Source: Christensenella sp. UBA3944 (GTDB taxonomy: Bacteria; Bacillota; Clostridia; Christensenellales; DTU072). From it: 21,511 nucleotides of DNA. A program made the translations under genes and the position numbers. Shown in pieces: positions 6,934-15,515 of this stretch (position 1 is the first letter of the stretch; the number at the start of each line of letters is the position of its first letter). The stretch spans positions 1 to 21,511 of the forward strand of contig DGDU01000055.1 of the NCBI GenBank assembly GCA_002385605.1. Reading direction: 5' to 3'. The notes under the pieces are model-generated. The model saw only the letters and a program-made list of their open reading frames with translations, did not search any database and was not told where the DNA came from.

Positions 6934-8997
6934 ATGGCTGTCGCGGCAATGAAAAAACTTACTCTTGTCGCCCACGCCAAAGACAAGAGGAAAATATTAA
7001 AGACATTGGTCGGTTTGGGCACCGCCGAAGTCGCCGCCTCTAAAGATTACGACAAAACCGTAAAATGCGACGACGCCGGGCTTAGGGCGGAATTCGAAAG
7101 AAAGCTCAACCGCGTTTCCTTCGCTTTTTCTTTTATGAAGGATACCCATCGGGAGCTTAATAAGCTTTCCGACGGCGAAAAGGCCCCCGAAATCCCCCTC
7201 GAAAAACTTAACCTTAAAAGAGAAAACAAGCTTATCGAGTACGACGATATGATATCGGAAGTAACCGAGAACGAGCACGATTTGTTCTCGATAATTTCCG
7301 ACCTAGAAGATTATAACACCCGCCTTACCGACATAAAGACCGAAACGGCGAGGCTCACCCACCAGAACGAGCAATTAAGGGATTATCTCGATTTTGATAT
7401 AAAGTTTTCGTCCGTAAAAGACACCCAAAGGGTAGCAATGTTCCTGGGGCTTATTAAGGGCGGAAAAAAAGAGATACTTCTGGAAGGCGCCACCCAAACC
7501 GCCGTTCTTAAGTTTTCGGGAAGCGGCGACGGCGTTTTTGCCATGTGCCTCAAAGAGGAGAAGGAGCAGATTTCAAAACTCCTTATAGCCGCTGATTTTT
7601 CCAGGTGCCCCTTCACGCAGGATTTCACCGCCAAGGAATTAACAGACAAAAACAACCAAAGAATTAACGAGCTTGCCGAGGCAAGGCTGGATATCTATAA
7701 GCAGGCGGCTTCGGCTTTCAAGTACGCCTACGAGCTTAAAGTCCTTTACGATTATTACTTTATCGAGCTCGCCAAGCTGGATGCCCTCGCGAGAACCGCC
7801 GCCACAAGCAAAGCATTTGTTTTGGAAGCCTGGGTTACCGCCTCGGCCGCCGAGCTTACGCAATCCAAAATAAAAGAGGCCGCGCCCTCGGCGGAGATAT
7901 TTGTCTCCGACCCGCAAAAAGGCGACCCGGTGCCCACATACATCAGAAGCAACAAGTTTGTAAGCCCCTTCGGGATTAATGTAACTGCGATGTACGGGGT
8001 CCCGAAATATGGAGAATTGGATCCCAATCCCTTTGTCGCGTTCTTCTACTTTTTGTTCTTCGGCTTTATGCTTGGCGACGCCGGCTACGGCATAATACTG
8101 TCGCTTGCCTGCTTTGCCTACCTTCTTTTCCGTAAGCCCGTAAAAAACAGCGGCAGCTTTATCCTTATGTTCGGGCTGTGCGGGCTGTCCACAATATTGT
8201 GGGGCGCCATATTCGGCGGGTGGTTCAGCATAGAATCGCAGTACTTGCAGGGCAGCGCGATAGGCAGATTTCTGCTTAATTTCAAGCTTATAGACCCCCT
8301 AAGCGGCTCGCAGGCGCTAGTTATGTTCGGCATGGCGCTGGGGCTTGGCGTAATTCAGATCGCCGCGGGATTTTTCCTTAGCGGTGTTACAAAGTTCAGG
8401 GCAAACAACAAGTTGGACGCCATTTTCAACGACTTCAGCTGGGTGGTAATCCTTCTCGGGTTTATCGTCCTTGTTTTCGATTTGCTTGGCATTCTCAAAA
8501 CCTCTGTCGCGGGCATAGTTATCGCCCTTACGGGGCTTGCAATGCTTATCGTGGGCGGCGCTCTCGGCAAAAAGAACCCCGTAAAAATGTTTATTGGCGC
8601 GTTTAAAAATGTATACGGCGGCATAAATGTGTTCGCCGATATTCTCTCTTACGCCCGTCTGTTCGGTTTGGGTCTTACAACGGGCGTTATCGGTATGGTT
8701 ATCAACAAGATAGGCGCGCTTATCATAGACCTTATACCCTACGCGGGCTACGCGATAGCGGCGGTTGTGCTTCTCGGCGGGCACGCCTTCAACCTGCTGA
8801 TAAACCTTCTCGGCGTGTATGTGCATAACTGCAGGTTGCAGTATGTCGAGTTCTTCGGCAAGTTCTACGGCGGAGAGGGCAGGGCGTTCGCGCCCCTCGG
8901 CTCCAAGACAAAATATGTCTACCTCACAGACAAGCTGGAAACGGCTAACAATACAAAAACTAATAAATTAGAGATAAACAACAATCCGACAAAATAG
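6934..8997 (+). CDS. ntpI: V-type ATPase membrane subunit I (a-subunit)
   Basis: Subunit I is the membrane stator that provides the ion half-channels facing the rotor ring. The product has 687 residues, in the usual 640-700 range. Residues 1 to about 355 are the cytosolic arm, rich in charged coiled-coil segments. From NPFVAFFYFLFFGFMLGDAGYG onward there are about eight hydrophobic helices. The essential Arg is in FADILSYARLFGLGL in the penultimate bundle, and HAFNLLINLLGVYVHNCRLQYVEF is the conserved last helix region. The ATG at 6934 is chosen because GAGAGG lies just before it and the product begins MAVAAMKKLTLVA as in relatives; a second ATG at 6949 is possible. Confidence 0.95.
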   Translation: MAVAAMKKLTLVAHAKDKRKILKTLVGLGTAEVAASKDYDKTVKCDDAGLRAEFERKLNRVSFAFSFMKDTHRELNKLSDGEKAPEIPLEKLNLKRENKLIEYDDMISEVTENEHDLFSIISDLEDYNTRLTDIKTETARLTHQNEQLRDYLDFDIKFSSVKDTQRVAMFLGLIKGGKKEILLEGATQTAVLKFSGSGDGVFAMCLKEEKEQISKLLIAADFSRCPFTQDFTAKELTDKNNQRINELAEARLDIYKQAASAFKYAYELKVLYDYYFIELAKLDALARTAATSKAFVLEAWVTASAAELTQSKIKEAAPSAEIFVSDPQKGDPVPTYIRSNKFVSPFGINVTAMYGVPKYGELDPNPFVAFFYFLFFGFMLGDAGYGIILSLACFAYLLFRKPVKNSGSFILMFGLCGLSTILWGAIFGGWFSIESQYLQGSAIGRFLLNFKLIDPLSGSQALVMFGMALGLGVIQIAAGFFLSGVTKFRANNKLDAIFNDFSWVVILLGFIVLVFDLLGILKTSVAGIVIALTGLAMLIVGGALGKKNPVKMFIGAFKNVYGGINVFADILSYARLFGLGLTTGVIGMVINKIGALIIDLIPYAGYAIAAVVLLGGHAFNLLINLLGVYVHNCRLQYVEFFGKFYGGEGRAFAPLGSKTKYVYLTDKLETANNTKTNKLEINNNPTK

Positions 8998-9009
8998 GAG
9001 GACTTATTA

Positions 9010-9492
9010 ATGACACTCGGTACATTCCTGGCGCTTTTGGGCGCCGCCCTCTCGGTAGGTCTTGCAGGCATAGGCAGCAGTATAGGCGTTGGCACGGCGG
9101 GCAGAGCAGCCGCCGGCGTTGTGTCCGAAGACCCCGACAAGTTTATCAAATGCCTCATTTTGCAGCTCATACCCGGCACGCAGGGCCTGTACGGCTTCAT
9201 TATAGGGTTTTTGGCGCTCCTTAAGATCAATGTGTTTGCGGGAGTCTCCCAGCTTTCCCTCGCCGCCGGCCTCGGTATGCTCGCTGCTTGCCTTCCCATG
9301 GCGATTTCGGGGCTTTTCAGCGGAATACATCAGGGCAAAGTCGCCGCGAGCGGTATCGCTTTGGTAGCCAAGAAACCCGAGGAATCCACCAAGGCTATCG
9401 TTATGTCGGCAATGGTCGAAACCTACGCGCTTCTCGGGCTTATCGCGTCCTTCCTTGCCGTGTTCCTTCCCAATTACGCCGCGATGGTCTAA
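9010..9492 (+). CDS. ntpK: V-type ATPase rotor subunit K (16-kDa c-subunit), Na+-type ligands
   Basis: Subunit K forms the membrane rotor ring that carries ions. The 160-residue product has four hydrophobic helices in two hairpins, the duplicated 16-kDa form. The ion-binding Glu is E137 in MSAMVETYALLG, and only the second hairpin carries it; the first has Q58 at the matching position. LIPGTQGLYGF (T57, Q58), Q108 in SGIHQGK and E137 correspond to Thr64, Gln65, Gln110 and Glu139, which bind Na+ in Enterococcus hirae NtpK. AGGAGG lies 8 nt before the ATG. The 12-nt gaps before and after it are the same length as the next one in the operon. Confidence 0.96.
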   Translation: MTLGTFLALLGAALSVGLAGIGSSIGVGTAGRAAAGVVSEDPDKFIKCLILQLIPGTQGLYGFIIGFLALLKINVFAGVSQLSLAAGLGMLAACLPMAISGLFSGIHQGKVAASGIALVAKKPEESTKAIVMSAMVETYALLGLIASFLAVFLPNYAAMV

Positions 9493-9504
9493 CCGGAGGC
9501 TGAG

Positions 9505-10074
9505 ATGTCCGACATCGTAACCCAGATTCTGGAAGGCGCCCAATACATGGCGACAGCCGTCATTGTCGAAGCCAAAGCCGAGGCCGAGAAGGTTATTGCC
9601 AACGCCAAAGCCGAGGCCGAGGCCTTCCTGCAAAAAAGCAGGGAAGAAATCGAGGCGCTAAAGGACGAAACCATAAAACGGCGCATAACCGTCGCCCACC
9701 TCGAGGCGCGAAAGATTTTGCTTGCCGCCAAAAAGAAGGCGTTAGACGATATCTTTGCCCGCGCCGCCGAGGCCATAACCTCGCTTCCCAAAGAGCAATA
9801 CCTTGCGATAATCGAGGGAATGCTTAGCCACGCCGAGGACGGCGACACGGTAAAAATCGCCCGAAAGGATAAGGCGGTTATAACATCGGCTTTTATCGCC
9901 GGGGTTGCCAAAGAAAAGGACATAAAATTAACCCTTTCCGAAGAGTATGCCGACATTTCGGGCGGTATCATACTTTCGGGCGGCGAGGTAGAAAAAAACC
10001 TCTCCCTCGATGTAGAGCTTAGGGCTTTAAGGGAAGAGCTTGAGCCGCGGGTCGCGGCAAAGCTGTTTTCGTAA
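9505..10074 (+). CDS. ntpE: V-type ATPase peripheral-stalk subunit E
   Basis: Subunit E pairs with the G/H subunit in the peripheral stalk and its C-terminal globular part holds subunit B. The 189-residue product has a long helical N-terminal half, about residues 15-85, with the Ala/Glu/Lys-rich pattern of a right-handed coiled coil. A mixed alpha-beta C-terminal domain follows, with DISGGIILSGGEVEKNLSLDVEL near the end, a conserved feature of the family. Length is normal (180-200). GGAGG lies upstream of the ATG and the gap from subunit K is 12 nt. Family assignment rests on this C-terminal motif, length and operon position. Confidence 0.92.
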   Translation: MSDIVTQILEGAQYMATAVIVEAKAEAEKVIANAKAEAEAFLQKSREEIEALKDETIKRRITVAHLEARKILLAAKKKALDDIFARAAEAITSLPKEQYLAIIEGMLSHAEDGDTVKIARKDKAVITSAFIAGVAKEKDIKLTLSEEYADISGGIILSGGEVEKNLSLDVELRALREELEPRVAAKLFS

Positions 10075-10086
10075 ACGGAGGTCGGA

Positions 10087-11064
10087 ATGACGGACGGTTT
10101 GCTTTTCGCTAACGCGGTCGCCAAGGTTAAGGAGCAAAGCCTTTTCGGAGAGGAAAGGCTCTTTCGGCTATTGGAAAGCCCCACCCTTGCCGACGCCGTG
10201 AGGATACTTGCCGAGGCGAACTACGGAGGCGGGATAGTGACGGACGACCCCTCCGACTTCGAGAAAGCGCTGTCCGCCGAAGAGCGCCTCGCCGTCGAGT
10301 TTATAAGACAGCTGAAGCTTGATATCGGCACCGACTGTTTTTTGCTGTATTACGATTACCACAATATTAAGTCCCTGCTTAAAAGCCTGTACGGCGGCTC
10401 GCCCATAGAGCAGTCGCAGGTTATAAACGGGCTTTACGATATCGAGGAACTAAAAGGCAAGCTTGTAGCCGACAACCCCGATATAAACCCTTACGCCGAC
10501 GAGGCAGTAAAGGCTATCAGAAAGGCTTTTGAGAACGCGAGAAGCCCGAGGCTGATCGATGTGCTTATCGACAAAGCCATGTATAAAGACATAACGGCAA
10601 GGCTTGCCCGCAAAAGCACCGACCCCCATATAAGGCGGTACTTCGAGGCTCTTATAGACCTAACCAACATGGACACGATGATCCGCTCCCAAAATATAGG
10701 CGCGGGCTTTACCTTCTTCGGTGAGAGCTTCCTCGAGGGCGGCAAAATGCCGCTTGCCGCGTTTTCGGCGGTTTACGAAGGCGGCGCCGAGGGCTTTGCG
10801 GCGCTCACAAAGGGCACGGATTACGAAAAGGTAGCCTCTAAGTTTAACGACGGCGGGCTTCCCTCTTTCTCGGCGGCAAAGGACGATTACCTTCTGGATA
10901 TATTCCGCGCCGAAAAGAGCGACATATTCACCGCTGCCCCCGTGGTAGGCTACTACCTGGCCAAAAAACAAGAGATAAAAATGCTGAGGATTGCCTTAGT
11001 CTGCATCAAAAACGATGTCGACAGGGCGGAAATAAGAAAAAGGATGAGGTCGCTGTATGCCTGA
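10087..11064 (+). CDS. ntpC: V-type ATPase central-stalk subunit C (d-subunit)
   Basis: Subunit C is the funnel-shaped adaptor between the central stalk (D and F) and the K-ring. The 325-residue product is soluble and mostly helical, with the typical length of about 320-350. Recognisable features are the N-terminal NAVAKVKEQSLFGEERLFRLLE, the LLYYDYHNIKSLLKS segment and the C-terminal EIKMLRIALVCIKNDVDRAEIRKRMR. ACGGAGG lies 8 nt before the ATG and the gap from subunit E is 12 nt. The last codons overlap the start of the following subunit F gene by 8 nt, suggesting coupled synthesis of the two central-stalk parts. Confidence 0.94.
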   Translation: MTDGLLFANAVAKVKEQSLFGEERLFRLLESPTLADAVRILAEANYGGGIVTDDPSDFEKALSAEERLAVEFIRQLKLDIGTDCFLLYYDYHNIKSLLKSLYGGSPIEQSQVINGLYDIEELKGKLVADNPDINPYADEAVKAIRKAFENARSPRLIDVLIDKAMYKDITARLARKSTDPHIRRYFEALIDLTNMDTMIRSQNIGAGFTFFGESFLEGGKMPLAAFSAVYEGGAEGFAALTKGTDYEKVASKFNDGGLPSFSAAKDDYLLDIFRAEKSDIFTAAPVVGYYLAKKQEIKMLRIALVCIKNDVDRAEIRKRMRSLYA

Positions 11065-11380
11065 GAAAATTGCGGTAATAGGCGATAAGGACAGCGTGCT
11101 CGCTTTCAAGGCGCTCGGCGTCGATGTTTTCGGCGCGAGGTCCGCCGCCGAAGCTTCAGACACCCTCAAAAAGCTGGCGCGCGAGTACGCCGTAATATTC
11201 ATAACCGAAGATATAGCCCAAAGTATTTCGGACATAGTCGAGCGTTACAGGGTAAGGGCGTATCCCGCGGTTATCCCCATCCCTTCGTCCAAGGGCACGA
11301 CGGGCTACGGCATGAGCGGTATCTCGAAGGATGTCGAGAGGGCGATAGGGGCGGATATACTGTTTAACAACAAAAAATAA
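11057..11380 (+). CDS. ntpG: V-type ATPase central-stalk subunit F
   Basis: Subunit F (called NtpG in Enterococcus hirae) binds subunit D in the rotor shaft. The 107-residue product has the Rossmann-like start KIAVIGDKDSVLAFKALGVDVF and the characteristic C-terminal IPSSKGTTGYGMSGISKDVERAIGADIL. Length is normal. The start overlaps the subunit C gene by 8 nt; the AGG AGG-like purine run inside the end of that gene (AAAAAGGATGAGG) can serve as its ribosome binding site. A 30-nt gap, the largest inside the ATPase genes, separates it from subunit A. Confidence 0.94.
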   Translation: MPEKIAVIGDKDSVLAFKALGVDVFGARSAAEASDTLKKLAREYAVIFITEDIAQSISDIVERYRVRAYPAVIPIPSSKGTTGYGMSGISKDVERAIGADILFNNKK

Positions 11381-11410
11381 TCGCTTTACCGAAGCGAAAG
11401 GAGAAAATAG

Positions 11411-13156
11411 ATGGGTAAAGTCATTAAGGTTTCCGGCCCGCTTATCGTGGCGGGCGGAATGGGCGACAGCAAGATGTACGATGTTGTTAAGGTCGGCCCG
11501 CAAAAACTTATAGGCGAAATTATAGAGCTAAGAGGAGAGTTCGCCTCCATACAGGTTTACGAGGAAACGGCAGGCATAGGCCCCGGCGACGAGGTTTTCT
11601 CGACGGGCGAAGCCCTGTCGGTCGAGCTTGGACCCGGGCTTCTGGAAGGCATATTCGACGGTATCCAACGCCCCCTCGAGGCCTTAAGAAAGGCGTCGGG
11701 CGACCGTATCGCGAGAGGCGTATCCGTCGGCGCTCTCGACCGCTCCAAAAAATGGGAATTCGTGCCCACCGCGAAAGAGGGCGATACTATTGAGGCGGGC
11801 GACCAGCTTGGTTATGTGCAGGAAAACATAATTATAAAGCACAAAATAATGGCTCCCATCGGCGTCAAAGGCGCCATAAAATCGATAAAAGCGGGCGAGT
11901 TTACGATAGACGAGCCCATAGCGATAGTAGACTGCGGCGGCAAAGATGTTGCAGTGACGATGTCCCAAAAGTGGCCCGTGCGTAAAGGTAGGCCCTACAG
12001 AGAAAAGCTATCGCCCAAAGTGCCCATGGTTACGGGGCAGAGGGTTATAGATACATTCTTCCCGATAGCAAGGGGCGGCGTGGGCGCAGTCCCCGGGCCT
12101 TTCGGTTCGGGCAAAACGGTTGTTCAGCACCAGCTCGCGAAGTGGGCGGATGCCGACCTCATAGTTTATGTGGGCTGCGGCGAGCGCGGAAACGAGATGA
12201 CCGATGTTCTCAACGAGTTCCCACACCTTAAAGACCCCAAATCGGGCGAGCCCCTTATGAAGCGCACGGTGCTTATAGCGAATACCTCGGACATGCCCGT
12301 CGCGGCGCGCGAGGCAAGCATTTACACGGGTATAACGATTGCCGAATACTTCAGGGATATGGGCTACAATGTGGCTATAATGGCGGACAGCACCTCCAGA
12401 TGGGCGGAAGCTCTTAGGGAAATGAGCGGGCGCCTCGAGGAAATGCCGGGCGAAGAAGGCTATCCCGCGTACCTTTCTTCCCGCCTCGCCGAGTTCTACG
12501 AGAGGGCGGGTATGGTTAAGGTTCTGGGAAGCAGGGGGCTGGTAGGTTCGATTACTGCGATAGGTGCGGTAAGCCCTCCCGGCGGCGACATCTCCGAGCC
12601 CGTAAGCCAGGCGACCCTTCGCATTATTAAGGTATTCTGGGGGCTTTCGGCAAGGCTTGCTTACAGAAGGCACTTCCCAGCCATCGACTGGCTCGCAAGC
12701 TACAGCCTTTATATAGACAAGCTTTCGGAATGGTTCGACGAAAATGTAAGCCCCGAATGGCACGCCTTGCAAACAAGGGCCATGAGCATTCTGCAGGAAG
12801 AGGCCGCGCTGGACGAAATAGTAAGGCTTGTTGGTATGGACGCGCTTTCGCCCAGGGACAAGCTCACTATGGACACCGCCAAGTCCATAAGAGAGGACTA
12901 CCTGCACCAGAACGCCTTCCACGAGGTGGACACCTACGCCTCATTGCATAAGCAGCACAGGATGTTAAAGCTAATACTGGAGTGCCACGATCTTAGCGCT
13001 TCCGCGCTGGAGAAGAATGTAGACATCGAGGATATCCTCGAAATGCCCGTAAAGGAAAAGATAGGGCGCTCTAAATACATCAGGGAAACCGATTTGCACG
13101 AGTTTGACGCAATCGAAACGGAACTCAAGAGGCAAATTAACGCCCTGATAGGATAA
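11411..13156 (+). CDS. ntpA: V-type ATPase catalytic subunit A
   Basis: Subunit A hydrolyses or makes ATP at the three catalytic sites of the A3B3 head. The 581-residue product has normal length (580-600). Domains in order are the N-terminal beta-barrel (about 1-70), the A-type non-homologous insert with repeated beta strands (about 110-190), the nucleotide-binding domain with P-loop GPFGSGKT (229-236) and catalytic Glu258 in GCGERGNEM, ADSTSRWAEALREMSGRLEEMPGEEGYPAYLSS-type signature region near 325-355, and the helical C-terminal domain. GAAAGGAG precedes the ATG. Nothing is missing; all active-site motifs are intact. Confidence 0.98.
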   Translation: MGKVIKVSGPLIVAGGMGDSKMYDVVKVGPQKLIGEIIELRGEFASIQVYEETAGIGPGDEVFSTGEALSVELGPGLLEGIFDGIQRPLEALRKASGDRIARGVSVGALDRSKKWEFVPTAKEGDTIEAGDQLGYVQENIIIKHKIMAPIGVKGAIKSIKAGEFTIDEPIAIVDCGGKDVAVTMSQKWPVRKGRPYREKLSPKVPMVTGQRVIDTFFPIARGGVGAVPGPFGSGKTVVQHQLAKWADADLIVYVGCGERGNEMTDVLNEFPHLKDPKSGEPLMKRTVLIANTSDMPVAAREASIYTGITIAEYFRDMGYNVAIMADSTSRWAEALREMSGRLEEMPGEEGYPAYLSSRLAEFYERAGMVKVLGSRGLVGSITAIGAVSPPGGDISEPVSQATLRIIKVFWGLSARLAYRRHFPAIDWLASYSLYIDKLSEWFDENVSPEWHALQTRAMSILQEEAALDEIVRLVGMDALSPRDKLTMDTAKSIREDYLHQNAFHEVDTYASLHKQHRMLKLILECHDLSASALEKNVDIEDILEMPVKEKIGRSKYIRETDLHEFDAIETELKRQINALIG

Positions 13157-13174
13157 CAACGGGAGTAACCGAAT

Positions 13175-14545
13175 ATGCTTAAAGAATACAGATCGATAAA
13201 AGAGATAGTCGGGCCGCTGATGCTTGTAAGCGGCGTATCGGGAGTAAAGTATGACGAGCTTGTCGAGATTCACGAGGAAGGCGGCCAGATAAGGCGCGGC
13301 AAAGTCCTCGAGGTTAACGGCGACAAGGCGCTTGTCCAGCTTTTCGAGGGCTCCGCGGGGCTGCAGATAAGCTCGGCAAAAGCAAGATTCTTAGGGAAAG
13401 GCATAGAGCTTAGCTGCTCCGACGATATGCTGGGCAGGGTGTTTGACGGAATGGGCAGGCCGATAGACGGCGGCCCCGAAATCATACCCGAAAAACGCTA
13501 CAACATAAACGGCCAGCCCATAAACCCCGTGGCACGCGACTACCCCAACGAGTTTATTCAAACGGGCATATCGGCTATAGACGGGCTTAACACCCTTGTA
13601 AGAGGGCAAAAACTCCCCGTGTTCTCGGCTTCGGGATTGCCGCACGCCCAGCTTGCCGCCCAGATCGCGAGGCAAGCCAGGGTTCTTAACAGCGACCGCA
13701 AATTCGCCGTTGTTTTCGCCGCCGTGGGTATCACCTTCGAGGAAGCCGACTTCTTTATATCCGACTTCCGCAAGACGGGCGCAATCGACAGGGCGGTACT
13801 CTTTATGAACCTCGCTAACGACCCCGCCATCGAGCGTATAGCGACCCCCAGAATGGCGCTTACCGCCGCCGAATACCTTGCCTTCGAGCGGGATATGCAT
13901 GTTCTTGTTATAATAACCGACATAACCAACTACGCCGAGGCGCTCAGAGAGGTTTCCGCCGCCCGTAAAGAAGTCCCCGGGCGCAGGGGCTACCCCGGCT
14001 ACCTGTACACCGACCTCGCAACCATCTACGAAAGGGCGGGGCGCATAAGGGGCAAGGACGGCAGCATAACGATGATACCCATACTTACCATGCCCGAGGA
14101 CGACAAGACCCACCCCATACCCGACCTTACGGGCTATATAACCGAGGGGCAGATTATTCTCAGCCGCCAGCTTAACAAAATGGGCGTCAACCCCCCGATA
14201 GATGTTTTGCCCTCGCTTTCGAGGCTTAAGGACAAGGGTATAGGCAAAGGAAAGACCCGCAAAGACCATGCCGACACCATGAACCAGCTGTTTGCCGCCT
14301 ACGCGAGAGGAAAAGAAGCCAAAGAGCTTGCCGCCATTCTCGGCGACGCCGCACTTTCGGAAACGGACAGAAAGTTCGCGGGCTTTGCCGAGCAGTTCGA
14401 ACGCGTCTATGTAAACCAGGGCTTTACCACCAACCGCACGATAGAGGAAACCCTCGACCTCGGTTGGTCGCTTCTTAAGCTACTGCCGAGGGGCGAGCTT
14501 AAGCGCATAAGGGACGAGTATCTTGAAGAATACTTCGATAAATAA
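13175..14545 (+). CDS. ntpB: V-type ATPase regulatory subunit B
   Basis: Subunit B alternates with A in the head and supplies residues to the active-site interface but does not itself catalyse. The 456-residue product has normal length. It begins MLKEYRSIKEIVGPLM; the position of the P-loop is occupied by FSASGLPHAQLAAQIARQA, which lacks the GKT signature as expected for B. EVPGRRGYPGYLYTDLATIYERAGR and SITMIPILTMPEDDKTHPIPDLTGYITEGQ are diagnostic. A GGGAG lies before the ATG. Gaps to the A and D genes are 18 nt each, suggesting tight co-translation. Confidence 0.98.
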   Translation: MLKEYRSIKEIVGPLMLVSGVSGVKYDELVEIHEEGGQIRRGKVLEVNGDKALVQLFEGSAGLQISSAKARFLGKGIELSCSDDMLGRVFDGMGRPIDGGPEIIPEKRYNINGQPINPVARDYPNEFIQTGISAIDGLNTLVRGQKLPVFSASGLPHAQLAAQIARQARVLNSDRKFAVVFAAVGITFEEADFFISDFRKTGAIDRAVLFMNLANDPAIERIATPRMALTAAEYLAFERDMHVLVIITDITNYAEALREVSAARKEVPGRRGYPGYLYTDLATIYERAGRIRGKDGSITMIPILTMPEDDKTHPIPDLTGYITEGQIILSRQLNKMGVNPPIDVLPSLSRLKDKGIGKGKTRKDHADTMNQLFAAYARGKEAKELAAILGDAALSETDRKFAGFAEQFERVYVNQGFTTNRTIEETLDLGWSLLKLLPRGELKRIRDEYLEEYFDK

Positions 14546-14563
14546 CCGCCAACGGGTGAAAAG

Positions 14564-15196
14564 ATGGCAAGACTTAATGTAAACCCAACAAGGATGGAGC
14601 TAAGGAGCCTCAAAAACCGCCTCGCGACGGCAATCAGGGGGCACAAGCTTCTTAAGGATAAGGCCGACGAGACGATACGGCAGTTTATGATTTATATCAA
14701 GGAGAACAAGCGCCTCCGCGAGGAAATCGAAAGCGAGGTAACCTTGTCCTTGAAAAACTTTCTGCTTGCCACCGCCGCCAACGGCAGGGATGTTATCGAG
14801 GAAGCCGTCGCCATGCCTTCAAGAAAGGTAAAGCTGAAATGCTCCACCAAAAACATTATGTCCGTCGCCGCCCCCTCGATCGAGATAGAGGAGAGCCTCT
14901 CGACAGACCTTTACCCGTACTCGTTTATCTCGGTTAGCGGAGAGCTTGACGACTCTCTGGCGAGGCTATCGAGCCTTCTTACAAAGCTTGTACGCCTTGC
15001 CGAGGTTGAAAAGACTTGCAATATGCTTGCCGCCGAAATAGAGAAAAACAGACGCCGCGTAAACGCCCTCGAATATGTAATGATACCCGAACTGGAGGAA
15101 ACCATAAAGTACATCAAGATGAAGCTGGACGAAAACGAGCGCGGCAACACCGTAAGGCTTATGAAGATAAAAGATATCTTAAGAGGCGAAAAATAA
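14564..15196 (+). CDS. ntpD: V-type ATPase central-shaft subunit D
   Basis: Subunit D is the long coiled-coil axle that turns inside the A3B3 head. The 210-residue product has the conserved N-terminal NVNPTRMELRSLKNRLATAI followed by a long helix to about residue 70, a central beta-rich region, and a second long helix with NRRRVNALEYVMIPELEETIKYI (about 160-182), the hallmark of the family. Length is normal (200-215). It is the last gene of the operon; a terminator stands 30 nt after the stop. No homologue of ntpH or ntpJ follows, unlike the Enterococcus hirae operon, in which those genes come after ntpD. Confidence 0.95.
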   Translation: MARLNVNPTRMELRSLKNRLATAIRGHKLLKDKADETIRQFMIYIKENKRLREEIESEVTLSLKNFLLATAANGRDVIEEAVAMPSRKVKLKCSTKNIMSVAAPSIEIEESLSTDLYPYSFISVSGELDDSLARLSSLLTKLVRLAEVEKTCNMLAAEIEKNRRRVNALEYVMIPELEETIKYIKMKLDENERGNTVRLMKIKDILRGEK

Positions 15197-15225
15197 CTCT
15201 TCCAAAAATTAAACAATAAATCAAT

Positions 15226-15247
15226 AAAGAGCCGCAAGGGCTCTTTT
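15226..15247 (+). terminator. Rho-independent terminator of the rpiB-ntp operon
   Basis: AAAGAGCC (15226-15233), loop GCAAG and GGCTCTTT (15239-15246), then one more T and ATT. It lies 30 nt after the ntpD stop. Read on the minus strand the stem is followed by TTTATTG, so it could also act weakly on the convergent small ORF. Confidence 0.88.
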
Positions 15248-15284
15248 ATTGTTAGTTTCGGTATCCTAAACTATCATTTTACGC

Positions 15285-15356
15285 TTACTTCTGCTCTTTA
15301 TTTTCTTTCTTGTTTTGTTTCTGATTCTTGTTTTGCTTGTTTTGCTTCTTATCCAT
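15285..15356 (-). CDS. Possible 23-residue Lys/Asn/Gln-rich peptide
   Basis: An ATG at 15356 is preceded by GGGAGGTGAA (15370-15361, minus strand) with a 4-nt spacer to the ATG, an ideal ribosome binding site. The product has 9 Lys, 5 Asn, 5 Gln, 2 Glu, 1 Asp and Met, with no hydrophobic residue after Met; repeats of KQNK are obvious. It is strongly basic and predicted to be disordered. TTGACA (minus strand, plus-strand 15407-15412) lies upstream but I see no matching -10 at 16-18 nt. I recognise no family. It sits alone between two convergent transcription units, in the 319-nt gap from 15197 to 15515; the rest of that gap holds the operon terminator and AT-rich DNA with no other signal. Confidence 0.5.
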   Translation of the reverse strand: MDKKQNKQNKNQKQNKKENKEQK

Positions 15357-15515
15357 TCTATTCACCTCCCGTATTAGTTATCTGCAAATAATCGATTACT
15401 AACGGCTGTCAAGGTAATTGCCATATATTTATATTTAATCGTAACGAGCATAAGCCCGCACTTCACGATTCCAAGAGTCTTTTTCGCTCATCCCCGAGGC
15501 GGCGGGCTATACACT

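Noticed and set aside
12008..12922. Minus-strand ORF of 304 codons inside the subunit A gene
   Set aside because: Shadow of ntpA, whose active-site motifs are all intact; the antisense product has no recognisable domain.
13391..14269. Minus-strand ORF of 292 codons inside the subunit B gene
   Set aside because: Shadow of ntpB in codon-aligned high-GC sequence; no start signal.
15371..15515. TTGACA on the minus strand (plus 15407-15412) as a promoter for the small Lys-rich ORF
   Set aside because: No acceptable -10 hexamer at 16-18 nt; the best candidate, TATTTG, matches only three consensus bases, so no promoter feature was listed.
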